A DNA stretch of 64,000 nt, taken from contig NC_134104.1 in the NCBI RefSeq assembly GCF_040939455.1, forward strand, positions 8,641,501-8,705,500. Reading direction: 5' to 3'. The notes under the pieces were generated by a model. That model saw nothing but the letters and a program-made list of their open reading frames with translations, had not been told where the DNA came from and did not search any database. Position numbers and translations under genes: made by a program. This document shows, piece after piece, positions 36,391 to 49,010 of the stretch. Origin of the DNA: Microcebus murinus. Taxonomy: Eukaryota; Chordata; Mammalia; Primates; Cheirogaleidae. Within the stretch, counting starts at the first letter, position 1, and each line of letters begins with the position of its first letter.

Positions 36391-37470
36391 ATGCAAAGAA
36401 AATCTTAAGCTCCCACCTGACTGAAAGTACCCCTCTTGCCTGAGGGGAACCCAGAAAAACCTTCAAGCTGAGTTGTTGGCCATGAGGAGAAGGGAGGTCA
36501 GACTAGCTCCGCCCCCTCCATTCTGAGTTATTCTGTCCAACAATTAGATACTAATTCATTATCAACAAGCCTAGGGCTGTGAAGGGCAAAGCTTAAAGCA
36601 CACGTGCTGGCCATCCATGTAGTTAACAGATCACTTGAGTTTTGCAGATGTCTGCTGTATGTGCAGTGGTTTGTCTCTGATTAACAGACATCTTCATCTT
36701 AAAACATTCCAAGCCTTTAGACAAAGCTTCATTTCTTTAACCACTCAAAGAGTCAAAGGATCTTTAAACCCACCTATAACCTGTAAGTCCCTGCTTCAAG
36801 ATATCCTGCCTTTTTGGGACAAACCCATGTATACCTTCCATGTATTGATTTGTGATTTTACATGTAATTCTGATATTGAAACTCCAAGTAGGTTTCTACC
36901 TAAGTCCAGTTACTCGTCGCACAAAGATCCAATTATTGAGACAACTGTGGATTGCCAAGGAAGAAAGGAATTTTTAATATGACAGATATCTTGGCAGAAC
37001 AGGGGACAAAGCCTCAAATCTTTCTCCCTGACTAATGGAGATTGGGGACTTTTCAGCAGGAGCCACGTGCCCTGGGACAGGTTATGGTGTAACTAACAAG
37101 AGACAGGTGCATTGGGGGCAGGTTGTGGGGGATGGTGAATCTGGGCATCAGGAAAATGCCCAGGGGCCTTCAGAATCTCAGCTCCTTTGTCTTGCAGAAA
37201 ATCCACTATTTCTGGAAAACTCAAAATGTCAACTAGTTAGTTAAGGGAAAGGATTATTAAAAACACATAGGGGTAATTGAAATTTGCTTATGGAGCTGGT
37301 AACAATTCCTATGTCTCTAAAATATATAAAACCAACCGTAACCTAACCACAGTGGAACCACTTGTTCAAGGCTTCTTGGGTGTGGCTCTCTAGGCCATGA
37401 GCTCACATATTTGGCTCAGAACATACCTCTTTATGGGTCCTTTTCTGTTGACACTTTCAATATCTTTTTG
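36391..37470 (+). mobile_element. ERV1-type (MER4-like) LTR segment with an extra internal stretch
   Basis: TTGCCTGAGGGGAACCCAGA, AAACCTTCAAGCTGAGTTGT and AAAACATTCCAAGCCTTTAG match the LTR at 14.2-14.8 kb. A stretch of about 0.4 kb (36.9-37.3 kb), also present in the 59.5-60.6 kb copy, is absent from the 14-kb LTR. TATA-like ATATATAAAACCAACCG lies at about 37322. Confidence 0.55.
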
Positions 37471-37479
37471 ATCTATGGT

Positions 37480-37930
37480 GGTTAGAACTGTATTTGTTTA
37501 GATTTTAAGTATTTGGGGATTTTCTTGCTGCTATTGATTGTTCACACGATTCCGTGGTAGTCAGAGAACATACTTTGTATGACTTGACTCCTCAGTTGTA
37601 AAAGCTGGGAGAAAGATATGAAAGCATGCTGTAATGCAATGGTGATCTCAGAGAGGCAAGATTGGGTGAAGGAGAGAAAGGGAATAATGGCAAGAACAAA
37701 ACCTGGGAGAAGGTGATCCTGGATGGATCGAGCATTCAGGTGGGAGCGTGGCCTGGGAAGGAGCACACCTTTTCTCTTGCAGCAGAAGGGGAGGCAGGGA
37801 GTGGAGGTCTAGTTGCAGGTGTGTTGAATGCTTCTCTCTGACGGCATTTCTCTTTGAAGGGTGACATATTTGAGGTCATCACTGAGAGGGACTAGCCTGA
37901 GAGACTCGAGGAAAGAATAGCCATAGGCTC
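37480..37930. repeat. Start of the third CBR unit (L1 piece and flank)
   Basis: Matches 26.56-26.99 and 60.64-61.07 kb, for example GTAATGCAATGGTGATCTCA (37630 and 60799). Unit boundaries in the array fall here. Most of the 3' flank seen elsewhere (27.3-29.2 kb) is missing before the chimera. Confidence 0.7.
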
Positions 37931-38271
37931 ATTACACTTCTGAGAAAGAGCTGGATCAGCACATAAGCAGCATGTACAAATGGACATTTATAAAGGGCTA
38001 TTTATTCACCTATATCCTTGCATTCATCATTTTCATCACTGACAAGTTTTTCTCTCTTTACATGACAAAGAAAATCACAAAAGACCTTAAAGAGTTAGTA
38101 GACAACTGAGCGAGTAGCCTACTCAATGAGTAGTATATTAGTGAGTTCTTGGTAGTGATGTTTTGATTTGGGTTTTTTTAGATAGGAATGTTTTTGACAG
38201 TGTAAATGTCCTTTGGGTCAAATCAGGACAGGATAGAAAATGGGGCCCAAGGATGTAGCAGGGAGTCGAGC

Positions 38272-41200
38272 TCACCATGGCTCAACTTTCTTCTCCGATA
38301 TGAACTGTCCATGAGGCCCCTCATCATCTGGGGGCAAAAGGGCCACATACACCGGGGTCTCTGTTCCTTCTTCTGGACTTTTGGTTGCCGTAGGTCCCAC
38401 CATGTTTTTTTCTAACCACCTGGGCAGCAGGCATTCAGGAGGATTTGTCTCCTTTCCTCTGCTCTCTCAGTTTCCTCATGTGGATTCTAGATAGGACCGT
38501 GATGCCAATCTTTGTCACTCCATATGTGGTGTTGGGCCAGCCCTCTTTCTGGTGCACTCCCTTCTTGGTATCTTCCACAACTTGTTCATGAGCCCCACCA
38601 GCTCCTCCTCTGTGATGGTCTCACTGCGGAACTTCTCCTGCCGCTCTGGGCTGCAGTTTTTAAGGGCTCTGAGACTCACCGTGCTAGACACATTCACCAC
38701 TCTGCCTAAAATGCACCACAAATCATTATGTAGAAAAGGGTGCACAAAAATGACAATTGCCATTTTTGCTAGGATTTTGGACCAGATAATTTTCATTTGA
38801 GGGACAATTACCTGGAAGAACTTTAAGAGGACTTTGCACAGAAAGTATGGTAGTTGCATGATAAATTCCATTCCTACCTTTAAGTTTTGTCTGAGTAGAG
38901 CAGTAAGGTGACATTCAAAAGAGCTGCCCTTTGAAGTCCTAGTGAACCAGAGTCTTGGAAGTAGTATAACCTTCCAGGAGTACAGGAGAAGGAAACAAGT
39001 TAGGAGTTGAGAGTCCAGGGAAGTGCTCAAATCTAGTCCACCCATTTTAATCTTACTAAAAGTGGCTGCTTCAATTCACAGTTGCGAACATATGGAACCA
39101 CCAAGGAGATGACTAGATAAAGAATATGCCACATATATACACAATAGAATACTAGTAGCCACCAAAAAGAATGACATAATGTCTTTTGCAGCAGCTTGGC
39201 TGGAATTGGATGCCTTTATTATACTGGAAGTAACCCAGAAACAAAGAACTAAATACCACGTGTTCTCATTTAGAAGGAGTGAAGCAATGGGTATGCATGG
39301 TCATATAGAGTGACTTCATGGACATTGGGGTTCACGAGGGGAGGATGGGCTGTGTGAGATGAAAACTTGCCTATTGAGTACAATGTTATCCAGGTTAATG
39401 GTATATGATAAGCCTAGACTCCTCCACTATGGAATTCAGCTATGTACAAAAAAATTTCTTGTACCCACTAAATCTAAAGGGGCTGCTTGTATCAGTCACT
39501 CTGTATTTAACGGCCAGGTTCATCTCTGACATCACCTGACACATTAAGTGCGGTGAGCACCATGGCAGTTTACAACCAAACGCATATGGCAGTCATGTGC
39601 AGAACAGGGAGGATGTTGAAGGGGAGTTAATCCGAGCCTGGGGCTAGGCAGTGGCAGATTCTGCACATTCCTATAAACTATGCTATGGGCTGGACTTTGT
39701 TCTGGAAGGATTTGGGGGAGGGGTCTGACACAGCATGTAGGGTCCTGGGGAAGCAAAAGACCCAAGAAGGGAGAGGCTCTAGAAGGGTCTGCTGTTGTGC
39801 AAGATGACAGCTGAGGGCCTGTTGTAGAGCTGGCATGAGGTGGATTCAGGACAAACTCCGTGGGCACAACTGCTAGGCCCTGGTCAGTGATGATATGGGG
39901 CAGGGCCTGTGACCTGCAGGATCTGGTGGGTGGACACTGGGGTCAGTGGCCAAGATGATTTAGGGAGAAGGATGAGCACCCTCTGGAAATGTCTGTTTTA
40001 TTATAGAGTGGGAGGAGGCCTCTCTGGGAGTGTTCTAGGCAGGTGACACATTTTAGAAGGGCCTGCTGGATTGGTGGCAGTGAAGGCTCCACCAGCCTGA
40101 ATAAGATCAGTCTGATGGAGCAGAGAAAGGGTGAGGGTGACATCCTACTGCACTGCAGCGTGTGAGGGGCACAGAGCAAATAAACAGCCTCTCTGAGGAC
40201 ACACTGGGCTAAGACCTGAAGGATAAGAAGAGCCAGGTGAGCAAAGACCAGCGGGACAGAGAGCACCCAGAGCCACCAGAGAAGTGAGGACAAAGTCCTG
40301 CAGCAAAACTGTGCCTGGCAGGGTGGAGACAAAGCAAGGAGGCAGGTTCACCCGCAGCACGGGGAGTCAGCAGGGCCGGGTCCCGGGGCACAGACAGGTG
40401 AGCTGCTCCCACCACACTCACCTTGGGGTTTTATCAGAGGGAGTAACTCTGTGCAGACATCTCTGGTAGCAAAAAAGTTTGTTTTCATGGTCACTTCTGC
40501 TTGAATATGGAAAGATGTGGTATCAGCATCTTTTAGGGCAGAAGAGAGCAGAGTTAAATGATAGTAGCCATGGGGTGACATTTCATAGAATGATAAAAAA
40601 AATAGTGTCTGCAAATTCTAGTGAATTGCACCTCGAGTCAGCGTCTTGTTACAGTATTGTGCCCCCGTCAATTTTTCTGGTTTGATAACGTTCCACACTG
40701 TACTTCTGAAAGATGGTGCCTTTGTGGGAGTGTGGGTGAAGGGTGCACACTCTGAATCTGTGTATCCATTTTTTGCAATTTCTTGTTTATTTGAAAATCA
40801 GTTAAAACTTCATCCAACTTCCCGAAAGTCTAATCTCACAAAAACTTTAGAAACCCTGGGAAAGTCCGAGGCAGGGAAACAACAAGTTCCCTTTGGCTGG
40901 AAGATGATTCCCATCCCGGAGAACTCTGGCTCTCTGGGAAGCTCCCAGGCACCTTTCTGCTCCCAGGAGCCTGTTCGGGACCCTCCAGGGCTGGGCATGG
41001 GGGGCGCTAGAGGGGCCCCAAAGGGCTTCTCTGCCAGGTGCACGTGCCCTGGTAGGAGGCCCTCCGGGAGGCCACCTCCCCTCTGAGCACGCCAATCCCT
41101 TACCTTACCCTTGAAGGGGAAGCCTGTATTGTTGACCAACACGTTGAGCCCCCCCCCCCCCAGGAAGTCGCGCAGGGCCCGGATGCTCTGCGGGTCGTCG

Positions 41201-41390
41201 ATGTCCAGCTGGTGGAAGCGCGGGCTCAGGCCCTCGGCCTGCAGCTGCTGCACGGCCGCCTGGCCCCGCGCCGCGTCCCGCGCCGTGAGCACCACGTCCC
41301 CGGAGAACTGGCGGCACAGGTCGCTCGCGATGGCGAAGCCGATGCCCTTGTTGGCGCCGGTCACCAGCACCACGCGGCTGCAGGACGAAT
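38272..41390 (-). pseudogene. CBR1/CBR3 chimeric carbonyl reductase pseudogene
   Basis: Exon 1 41109-41390, exon 2 40422-40529 (108 bp, intact, ADTTSFHIQAEVTMKTNFFA), exon 3 38272-38705. Introns 1 and 2 and exons 2-3 match CBR1 copies A and B, but the 5' UTR and flank (41.4-42.24 kb) match CBR3. Lesions: the G of the start ATG is deleted (GGACGAATGGCC for GGACGACATGGCC); a 13-C tract at 41149-41161 replaces the codons for RREY and shortens the protein by two residues; NNAG is NNTG; a 1-bp deletion at about 38580 shifts exon 3 after VGLMNK to a stop at 38515, losing Tyr194/Lys198; and further indels lie near 38408-38440. An in-frame ATG at 41448 could only give an N-extended, C-truncated product. 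Splice sites and the poly(A) signal survive, so a non-coding transcript is possible. Confidence 0.9.
39080..39475 (+). mobile_element. L1 3'-end fragment in intron 2 of the chimera
   Basis: Same insertion as in copies A and B: GCAGCTTGGCTGGAATTGGA and GCAATGGGTATGCATGGTCA landmarks. Confidence 0.8.
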
Positions 41391-41710
41391 GGCCCGGTGG
41401 AGCGCGCGGGGCACCTGCATGGAGAACCAACCGGGCTTTGGAGGACACCGGCGCGTACAGCGGAGCCCTACAGAGTCACAGCAGCCATGCAGAGGAAGTT
41501 CTGGGACCCAGCCCTGGAATTCCTAGACAATAAGGCCCTGGTCCTTGATCCCCTCCCCTCTGAGGAAGGGCTGTCTGTTCCCGAAGGTTTCATAAAGCTC
41601 CTACTCTCCGGCCCGCCCTCTGCCCGCGCTGCGCTTTCTTTGGTCCAGGCTCCGAGCCCAGGGAGCTGTGGTTCCCCTGGAGCCAACCCGATGTTGACAA
41701 GTGAGTAGAG
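41100..41710. promoter_or_regulatory. Eroding CpG island of CBR3 type at the chimera
   Basis: Matches the CBR3 island at 1550-2150, including ACAGCGGAGC then AGTCACAGCAGCC and CTGCGCTTTCTTTGGTCCAG. Several CpGs are lost relative to CBR3, as expected for a silenced copy. Confidence 0.65.
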
Positions 41711-44700
41711 GGGTACAAATTCGTGGCAGCTGGACTGAAGAAATTGTTTGGAGAGAACCCCAAGGGGAGGAAAGGGAGAGCTGAGTAATTTCCTTGGTTG
41801 TGCGCCCATCGTCCACTGCAAAATGTGAAGGTTTTTTCCTAAGGTGCAGTGAAATTACTTGGACACTGCTTCTCTGGACATAGATCCCTTTGCTTGCTCA
41901 AGAGAAATTTAGAATTAGGTATTCTGTGGGAAGACTTAAGAGGTGTGGGCAGGCTGCGTGGCACTGCTTCCCAGAGCGCCCTCGGGTGGCAGGAAATGTT
42001 TACTGTGGGCTAGCCCTTTAGTGGGAATTTTTAATTTGATCGTTACCTAACTCCTAGGGATGATAAAATTATCTGCATTTACATTTGTCCAAGGAGGGTA
42101 GATACCTGTATCTACATTGATCTATATTGATGTATATGTCTTCTGCCCAGTGAAATGTGTGTACCCACCAACAAGTCCAACTGAAAACAAATTCCCAAAG
42201 GTGAGTCAAGGTGTGGGTACAAAATTAGAACTCCATCCATTTAAAAGTGCTGCGACCTGGCCCTCATCCCCAGAATGTTGTGCTTCGATTGGTCTGGGGT
42301 GTGACCCAAGCACTGGGAGTTGTACAGGCCTTCCAGGTGATTCCAACGTGCAGCAAAGTTTGAGAGCATTGGGTTATAGTGACCAGGTTAGGTGGATCAA
42401 AGTGAGGTGTTCTTCAAAAGAGCCTGGGGTCTTTGAAAGACCAAAGAGGAGAAAGAGTTTGGAAAGCACTCAGGGTATTGTGGACAGAATAGCACCCCTC
42501 CCTCAAGAGGATCACTTCTAATCCCTGGAGCCTGTGAATGTCAGAGATTTGCAGATGTGATTTAAGATCCTGGTGTGGGGAGGTTTTCCTGGGTTATTCT
42601 GGTCGGTCAAGGGTATCCGTGAGGGTCTTTGTTAGAGGGAAGCAAGAGGATTAGAGATGAACATGTCAGAGATACTTGAAAATGGAGGAAGGAGATGTGA
42701 GGCAAGGAAACGAAGCAGCTTCTAGAAGCAGCAAAAGACAGCGAAGGGGCCTTCCCTAGGACCTCTGGAAGGAGCACAGCTCTGACACCTTGACTTTAAG
42801 ACTTCTGGCCTCCAAGACTTCTGGCCTCCAAGGCTATAAGATGATAAATTTCTGTTGTCTTAACCCATGAAGTTTGCGGTCATTTGTGACAGCACCCATA
42901 GAAAGTGACTTTAGTTAAAAGAGGATTCCCACCTCATGTCCGGGGCAGAGGGTAAACACCTTTCACTTGTAGCTAGCACACACAGCATTGCACAAAGGAT
43001 TGGAATTGTGAGCAAATCTTTTAAGACAAGGACTGAAACATGAAATTTGAAATTTTGATACATTCCTGAGAGTGTAGATAGAATGAATTCAAGGGAAAAA
43101 GCCCCCTGATGCCGTATGCCCTAAGAAAAATGTGAGCTAGCTGGACCTGTGTCACCTGAAAGCAGAAGTGACAGGGCAGTTCCAGTGCCTGATGCAACTC
43201 CTGCCACCTACATGGCCACATGCACACCTTCAGAAGAGTCATGGGCTCTGGCCAGGTTCATTGCTGCGATTCTTTTATAATTGGCTTTGCTGTCACTTAG
43301 CCAGGCAATTATCCCTTTGTGTTTGCTAAATCCTTAGGGTCAGAACCAAAGGCTTCACCAGCATTGTGGTATGTCTATCACGGCATGTCTACTCCTTTAT
43401 TTTATTTTATTTTTTTTTGAGACAGAGTCTCACTTTGTTGCCCAGGCTAGAGTGAGTGCCATGGTGTCAGCGTAGCTCACAGCAACCACAAACTCCTGGG
43501 CTCAAGTGATCCTCCTGCCTCAGCCTCCCAAGTAGCTGGGACTACAGGCATGTACCACCATGCCTGGCTAATTTTTTCTATGTATATTAGTTGGCCAATT
43601 AATTTCTTTTTTATTTATAGTAGAGACGAGGTCTCGCTCTTGCTCAGGCTGGTTTCGAATTCCTGACCTTGAGCAATCCGCCCGCCTCAGCTTCCCAGAG
43701 TGCTAGGATTACAGGCGTGAGCCACTGCGCCCGGCCGTCTTCTCCTTTAAAAGGGCTGTTGAGGTGTGAGGGGCTGCGTGTCCACAGCATGCCTGCAGTG
43801 ACTACCTGAGCACCTGTTAGGTACCAGGCGTGTTCAGGAATGAACAGATGGTGGGTGGAGAGCTCCCTGCTTGCAAAGCTGCAGCTCTGCTACTTACTGT
43901 GTGATCTTGGGCAAAGTTCTCCATCTCTCAGAGTCTTAGTTTGTTCATCTGTAAAATGAGAATAATTATAGTGCCTCTCTCCAGTGATTGCTGTAAGGAT
44001 TAAGTAATTTAATAGTATTAAAAAGCTTAGATCAGTACTGGCAAATGGTAACACTATATAATTGTTTGCTGTCATTATATTCTTCAGCAAAGGGAGGCAG
44101 ACAACTGTCTAAAACCAATATGCTCATTTGTTTCCAGCCATTTACTGACATCCTCTGGATAACAGGAGCTGGGGAAGGCACAGTCGTGATTCTGCCAGAA
44201 TTTATGTGCTGTGGCAGATAATGTGGGCAGAGATGGGGGGGCGAGAAGAACCTGTCTGCACCTCACCTGAAGGGAAGCGCTGCTGACTCCTGCCATGTTC
44301 TAAGGACGTCTGGGTTGCAGGGGGCAGGCCTGAGCAGGCCTGGGGCCCTTTGTCTTTCTGAAAGTAAGATTAAGGTCAGGTTCCAGAGTCACATGAAGAG
44401 GTCAACAAAAGCTTGGTAACTCCCCACCTCCTCTTCGTGGTCCCCTTCCCAGGGGTGGGTCTTGAAGTGGATTAGAGTCACAACAATGGGGCTGTGAGTG
44501 CCATGGGAGGTGGCAGGGAGAGGGCAGACGCTGTGGTGCCACCGCACTTAACTGCAGCCTCACCTTCTTTCCCTGTGTGTTCTGTCCCTGAACACTGGTG
44601 GTGGGGTTATCCAGGTCCCAGCAGGGGTGGACCAGGCAGGGAAGTAGGTATGTGATGGCTATCATTGAGGTCACCATGGTGGCTGTCCCTTTGGTACCCT

Positions 44701-45462
44701 GCGATTGGTTTCTGGTCTCTATATGGAGAGTGACTTGGGGAAAGGGTTCTGCTTGCTGTAAAGCCTGCTGACTTGAGAGATATTCTCCCTGCAGTTGTGG
44801 TAGAAACCAGTTTGTGTGTGGTGTCTGCAAGGCTGGGCTCTGTGCCCAGAAAGGAACTGGCCACACCCTTGCTCGGCTGGAGAAGGTTCCCCAGCAGGCT
44901 GGTGAAGCACCTGAGCTGGGAAATGTGGGTCCAGGGGCCCTTACCCCTGTCCTTGGGACCCACATCACTGCTTGTTCTAAAGCCTGTTTTTGACTCTAAT
45001 CTTTGCAGAGTGTTGCCAAGACTGGGGAAAAACATCCTTTCCCATGTTTTTGGTAAGTGGAATATACCTCTTCCTTGGAGAGTAATTAGGCCCTGTCTGT
45101 TTAAATGAAAGACATGCATCTCTTCCTGGAAGGGGAATTGTGGGGGAATTTGTCCTACAGGTACCTTCCCATGTGTGAAACAGCAGCAGGACAAGGATGG
45201 TCTTTACAAGGGACTCCCAGCCAGGTTGCTGCAAAGCTCACAAATTATTCAGCAAGATGATAATGGTTGCACCTTTTTAAAGTGATAAATTATAACCTGT
45301 TTGCCATTACAAAAAGTATGAGAACACTCTTCCTATGGATTTCTGTGTCAACTCCCAGTAATTCTTTCGGACTCATTTGTACATAAAACTTGCTGCCAGG
45401 CAGTGGCCCCTAGTGGTCTCTTAGCTGCACTGCATGGCATATGTGCGAGTTCCCTAGGGCTG
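41700..45462. repeat. Duplicate of the CBR3 5' flank (2.15-7.25 kb)
   Basis: Collinear with 2.15-2.70 kb and then 4.41-7.25 kb. About 1.7 kb (2.70-4.41 kb) is missing at a junction near 42240 inside a MER5A relic, and an Alu is added at 43400-43736. It ends abruptly at GTTCCCTAGGGCTG within an MLT1 LTR. It contains copies of the MLT1 (42.48-42.92 kb) and the MIR (43.87-44.07 kb). No gene. Confidence 0.85.
43400..43736 (-). mobile_element. Strepsirrhine Alu inserted after duplication
   Basis: Full-length lemur-type Alu (TTAGTTGGCCAATTAATTTC). Flanks GTCTACTCCTTTA (43387-43399) and GTCTTCTCCTTTA (43737-43749) form a 13-bp target duplication. The unoccupied site is 5536-5548. Confidence 0.93.
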
Positions 45463-45789
45463 AACGTATCAGAATGGTCATTATTAAAAGTCAAAAAACA
45501 ATAGATGCTGGTGCAGATGTAGTGAAAAGAGAATGATTATATAGTGTAGGTGGTACTGATGCAAACTCTGTGGAAAACAGTTTGGAGATTTCTAAAAGAC
45601 CTAAAAGCAAATCTACCATCTGATCCAGCAATAACACTGCTAGGATCTACATAAAGGAAAAAAAACTCATATTATGTAAATGACACTTGCACCCATATTT
45701 TTATCATAGCACAATTCACAATTGGAAAGATATGGAGACAACCTAAGTGCCTACCAACTGATAACTAAATAAAGAAAATGTGGTGTGTG

Positions 45790-45872
<83 letters not shown>

Positions 45873-45938
45873 CAACCTAAGTGCCTACCAACTGATAACT
45901 AGATAAAGAAAATGTGGGGTGTGGTGTGTGTGTGTGTA

Positions 45939-45986
<48 letters not shown>

Positions 45987-48320
45987 AATACTACTCAGCC
46001 ATTAAAAAGAATGGAATATGTTTTTGCGGCAACTTGGATGGAATTGGAGGCCATTATTCCAAGTGAAGTAACCCAGGAACAAAGAACCAAATGCCACATG
46101 TTTCACTTACAATTGGGAGTTAAGCAATGGATGTGCATGGTCATACAGAGTGACTTCATGAACATTGGAGACTCAGCATGGGGAGGGTGTGGGGGGCTAT
46201 GGGATGAAATATTACCTATTTGGGCATAATATACACTATTCAGGTGATGGGTATATTAAAAGCCTAGACTTTTCTACTATGCAATTCAGCCATGTAACAA
46301 ATACTTGTACCCCCTAACTCTATTTAAATTAAAACAAATAAAAAATAAAATAACTTTTATATCTATAAGGTGTTTTTTGTAAGTAACCACAACATAAAAA
46401 CCTATAATAGATTCACTAAATAAAAAGCAACAAATTAAAACATACTAACAGAGAATCCCTTAACCACCATGGAAGACAGTAAGAAGGGAAGAGAAGAGTT
46501 GCAAAACAACTTGAAAACCAGCAATGAATGGCAGTAGTAAGTCCTTACTTATCAATAGTAATACTGAATGTAAGTGGATTTAGTTCTCCAACTAACAGGC
46601 ATAGAGTGGCTGAACAGAAGAAGAAATGAGACCCAACTATAAGCTGCCCATATAGGTGAAGAAACACACTTTACCTATAAAAACACATATACTGAAAATG
46701 GGGGGCAGGGGGGAGAAAGATATTCCATGCAACTGGAAACCAAAAAAATGCATGAGTAGCTATACTTAGATAAAATAGATTACAAATCAAAGACTGTAAA
46801 AAGAGACAAAGAGGTCACTATATAATGATAAAGCAGCCAATTTAGCAAGAGGATATGACAATTACAAACTTCTATAAACCCAACACTGAATCTGTATTAT
46901 ATAAATGGAACATTAATAACGGAACATCAATCTCTCCTTTTTAAAGGGATAGACTGCAATACAGTAACATCAGGGGACTTTAAAACCGCACTCTTACTAA
47001 TGAACAGATGGTCCAGACAGAAAATAGATGAAAAAACATCAAAATTAAACTACACTACTGGATCTCATAGGCCATTTGTAACACTTAAAGAACATTCCGC
47101 CTAAGTGCTGTGGAATATACTTGTGTATATTCTTTGCATCGGCTCAGGGAACATACTCCAGAATAGACCACATCTAAGGCCACAGAGCAAATCTGAACAA
47201 AATAAAAAAAAGTAGGAATCATAGCCAGTATCTTTTATGACCACAATGGAATCAATCTAGAAATCAATAGTTGGAGGAAACTTGGAAACTACAGGAACAC
47301 ATGGAAATTAATTAGTAAGCTTCTGAATGACTGACCAATGGGCCAACGAAGAACTTAAGAGGGAAATTAAAAAATTTCTTGAAACAAATGAAAATGGAAA
47401 TACAACATACCACAATCTATGGGATATAGCAAAAGCAGTCAGTACCAAGAAGGAAGTTTATAGCAACAAATGCCTGTATCAAAAAAGCAGAAAGACTTCA
47501 AGTGAACAACCAAACAATGCACCTCAAAAAATTAGAAAAGCAAAATCATTCCAAAACCAAAATTAGAAGGAAAGAATAAGGATTAGAGTGGGTCTACATG
47601 AAATTAAGACTAAAAATAATACAGAAGATCAATGAAATGAAAAGTCGATTTTTTTTAAAGATTAAACATAAATTACCAAACCTTTAACTACACTAAGAAA
47701 AAAAGAGAGAAGGCCAGGAACAAAATAAAACCAGGAACATAAAAGGAGACATAGTGAGACCACAGAAATACAAAGAATCTATAGGCTACTATGAACTATA
47801 AAGCAACCAATTGGAAACCCTAGAAAAAATGAGTGATTTCCTGGACACATACAACCACCCATATTGAGCCATGAAGAAACAGAAACCTCAACAAACCAGT
47901 AACAAGTAAAGAAATTAAAGCTGTAGTAAAAGGTCTCCCATCAAAGAAAATCCCAGGATCTAATGGCTTCACTGCTGAATTCTAACAAACATTTAAATTC
48001 TACTCCAGCTCTTCAACAAAATGGAAGAGGAGGGAATACTTCCAAATTCATTCTACCAGGCCAACATTACCCTGATAGCAAAACAAGACAAGGACACAAC
48101 AAAAAAAGAAAACTACAGGCCAATATCATGTTCTATCATGAACATAGATAGATGCAAAAAATTCTCAACAAAACACTAGCAAGCTCAATTCAGTAACACA
48201 TTAAAAAGATCATTCACCATGATCAGGTGGGATGCATTCCAGGGATACAAGGCTGCTTTGACACACACAAATTAATTAGCATGATACATCACATTAAGAG
48301 AACCAAGAACTGTTCTTGTT
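45463..48320 (+). mobile_element. L1 fragments (3' end then internal ORF2)
   Basis: 45.46-46.37 kb is an L1 3' end (GGAATACTACTCAGCCATTA, GCAACTTGGATGGAATTGGA, ending in an A-rich TAAAACAAATAAAAAATAAA). 46.4-48.3 kb is an earlier ORF2 segment (TGGCTTCACTGCTGAATTCT, TTCAACAAAATGGAAGAGGA). Both are in plus orientation and are dense with stops, so old and inactive. Confidence 0.8.
45737..45982. repeat. Compound microsatellite on a 134-bp tandem duplication
   Basis: GACAACCTAAGTGCCTACCA starts at 45737 and again at 45871. Each copy is followed by a GGTGTG..(TG)n(TA)n tract; the first copy also has (GA)n. Confidence 0.85.
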
Positions 48321-48324
48321 TCTT

Positions 48325-49010
48325 GATGTGTGCCTGTCCTCAGCGTATGTGATAACCCTTTGTCCATAGCCTATTGGCAAGCTCGAGTGCACGCATGGAG
48401 CTTAAGCACATTTTCCTCTGCAGTAGGAGGTGGCCTCTGAGGGTGAAGTTAGATCTATTATAGTTTATATATTCAAGACTTTCCTGTTTGAACTGCACAA
48501 ACAATGTCCAACCTGGACTTTTTATGGGAGTCTCCAACAATTCTGTTTGAGGGGTAGATACCTAGTTCTGGGACCATCTGAACAGGGGTTAAGCAATCAG
48601 AAGGTTCCCCTTCTTCAGATAAAGAACCCCTGCGGTAGAGATCAAGATGCTACAGTTGCAGATATAAATGGGTGTGGGAGAAAGTAACACAATCTATGGG
48701 GGGTGAGTGGGCTTTCTAAAAAATATTGGCTATGTTCAGTGAGCAGCAAATATTGTATGGCATGAGGGACCATTATGCCAAAAAAGCCCGTGAGGGTGAG
48801 GTGGCAGAGGTCTGCAGGTGCTGGGCTGCTGCTGCTGCTGCTGCTCTGAGACAAGGTGGATGGGTCTTTGCTGCTGGACTGAGAAAAAGGCTGCCATGGC
48901 TTTTTGCCTCTCGTCCCCAGGAGCTGGGTAAAACTTGGAAGGCTTTGTTTATGAGTGAGCAGAAAGGTTTAGGTAGACCCAGAATGAGAATCTGTTGGAC
49001 TGCTAATTTT
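48325..49010. repeat. Paralogous block without Alu
   Basis: Counterpart of 22343-23330. Joined at CTGCTAATTTTTTCCCCATA directly to the CBR1 3' flank, whereas in the other unit about 4 kb (including the relic exon) intervenes. Confidence 0.75.

Noticed and set aside
35014..37470. Provirus with paired LTRs
   Set aside because: Only one LTR-like segment per unit is recognisable and no gag, pol or env reading frame could be supported in between.
40810..41448. Chimera as a functional gene starting at the ATG at 41448
   Set aside because: Even with that start, exon 3 is frameshifted before the catalytic Tyr/Lys and carries more indels downstream.
47327..47566. 79-codon frame in the 45-48 kb region as a gene
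   Set aside because: It lies inside degenerate L1 ORF2 sequence.
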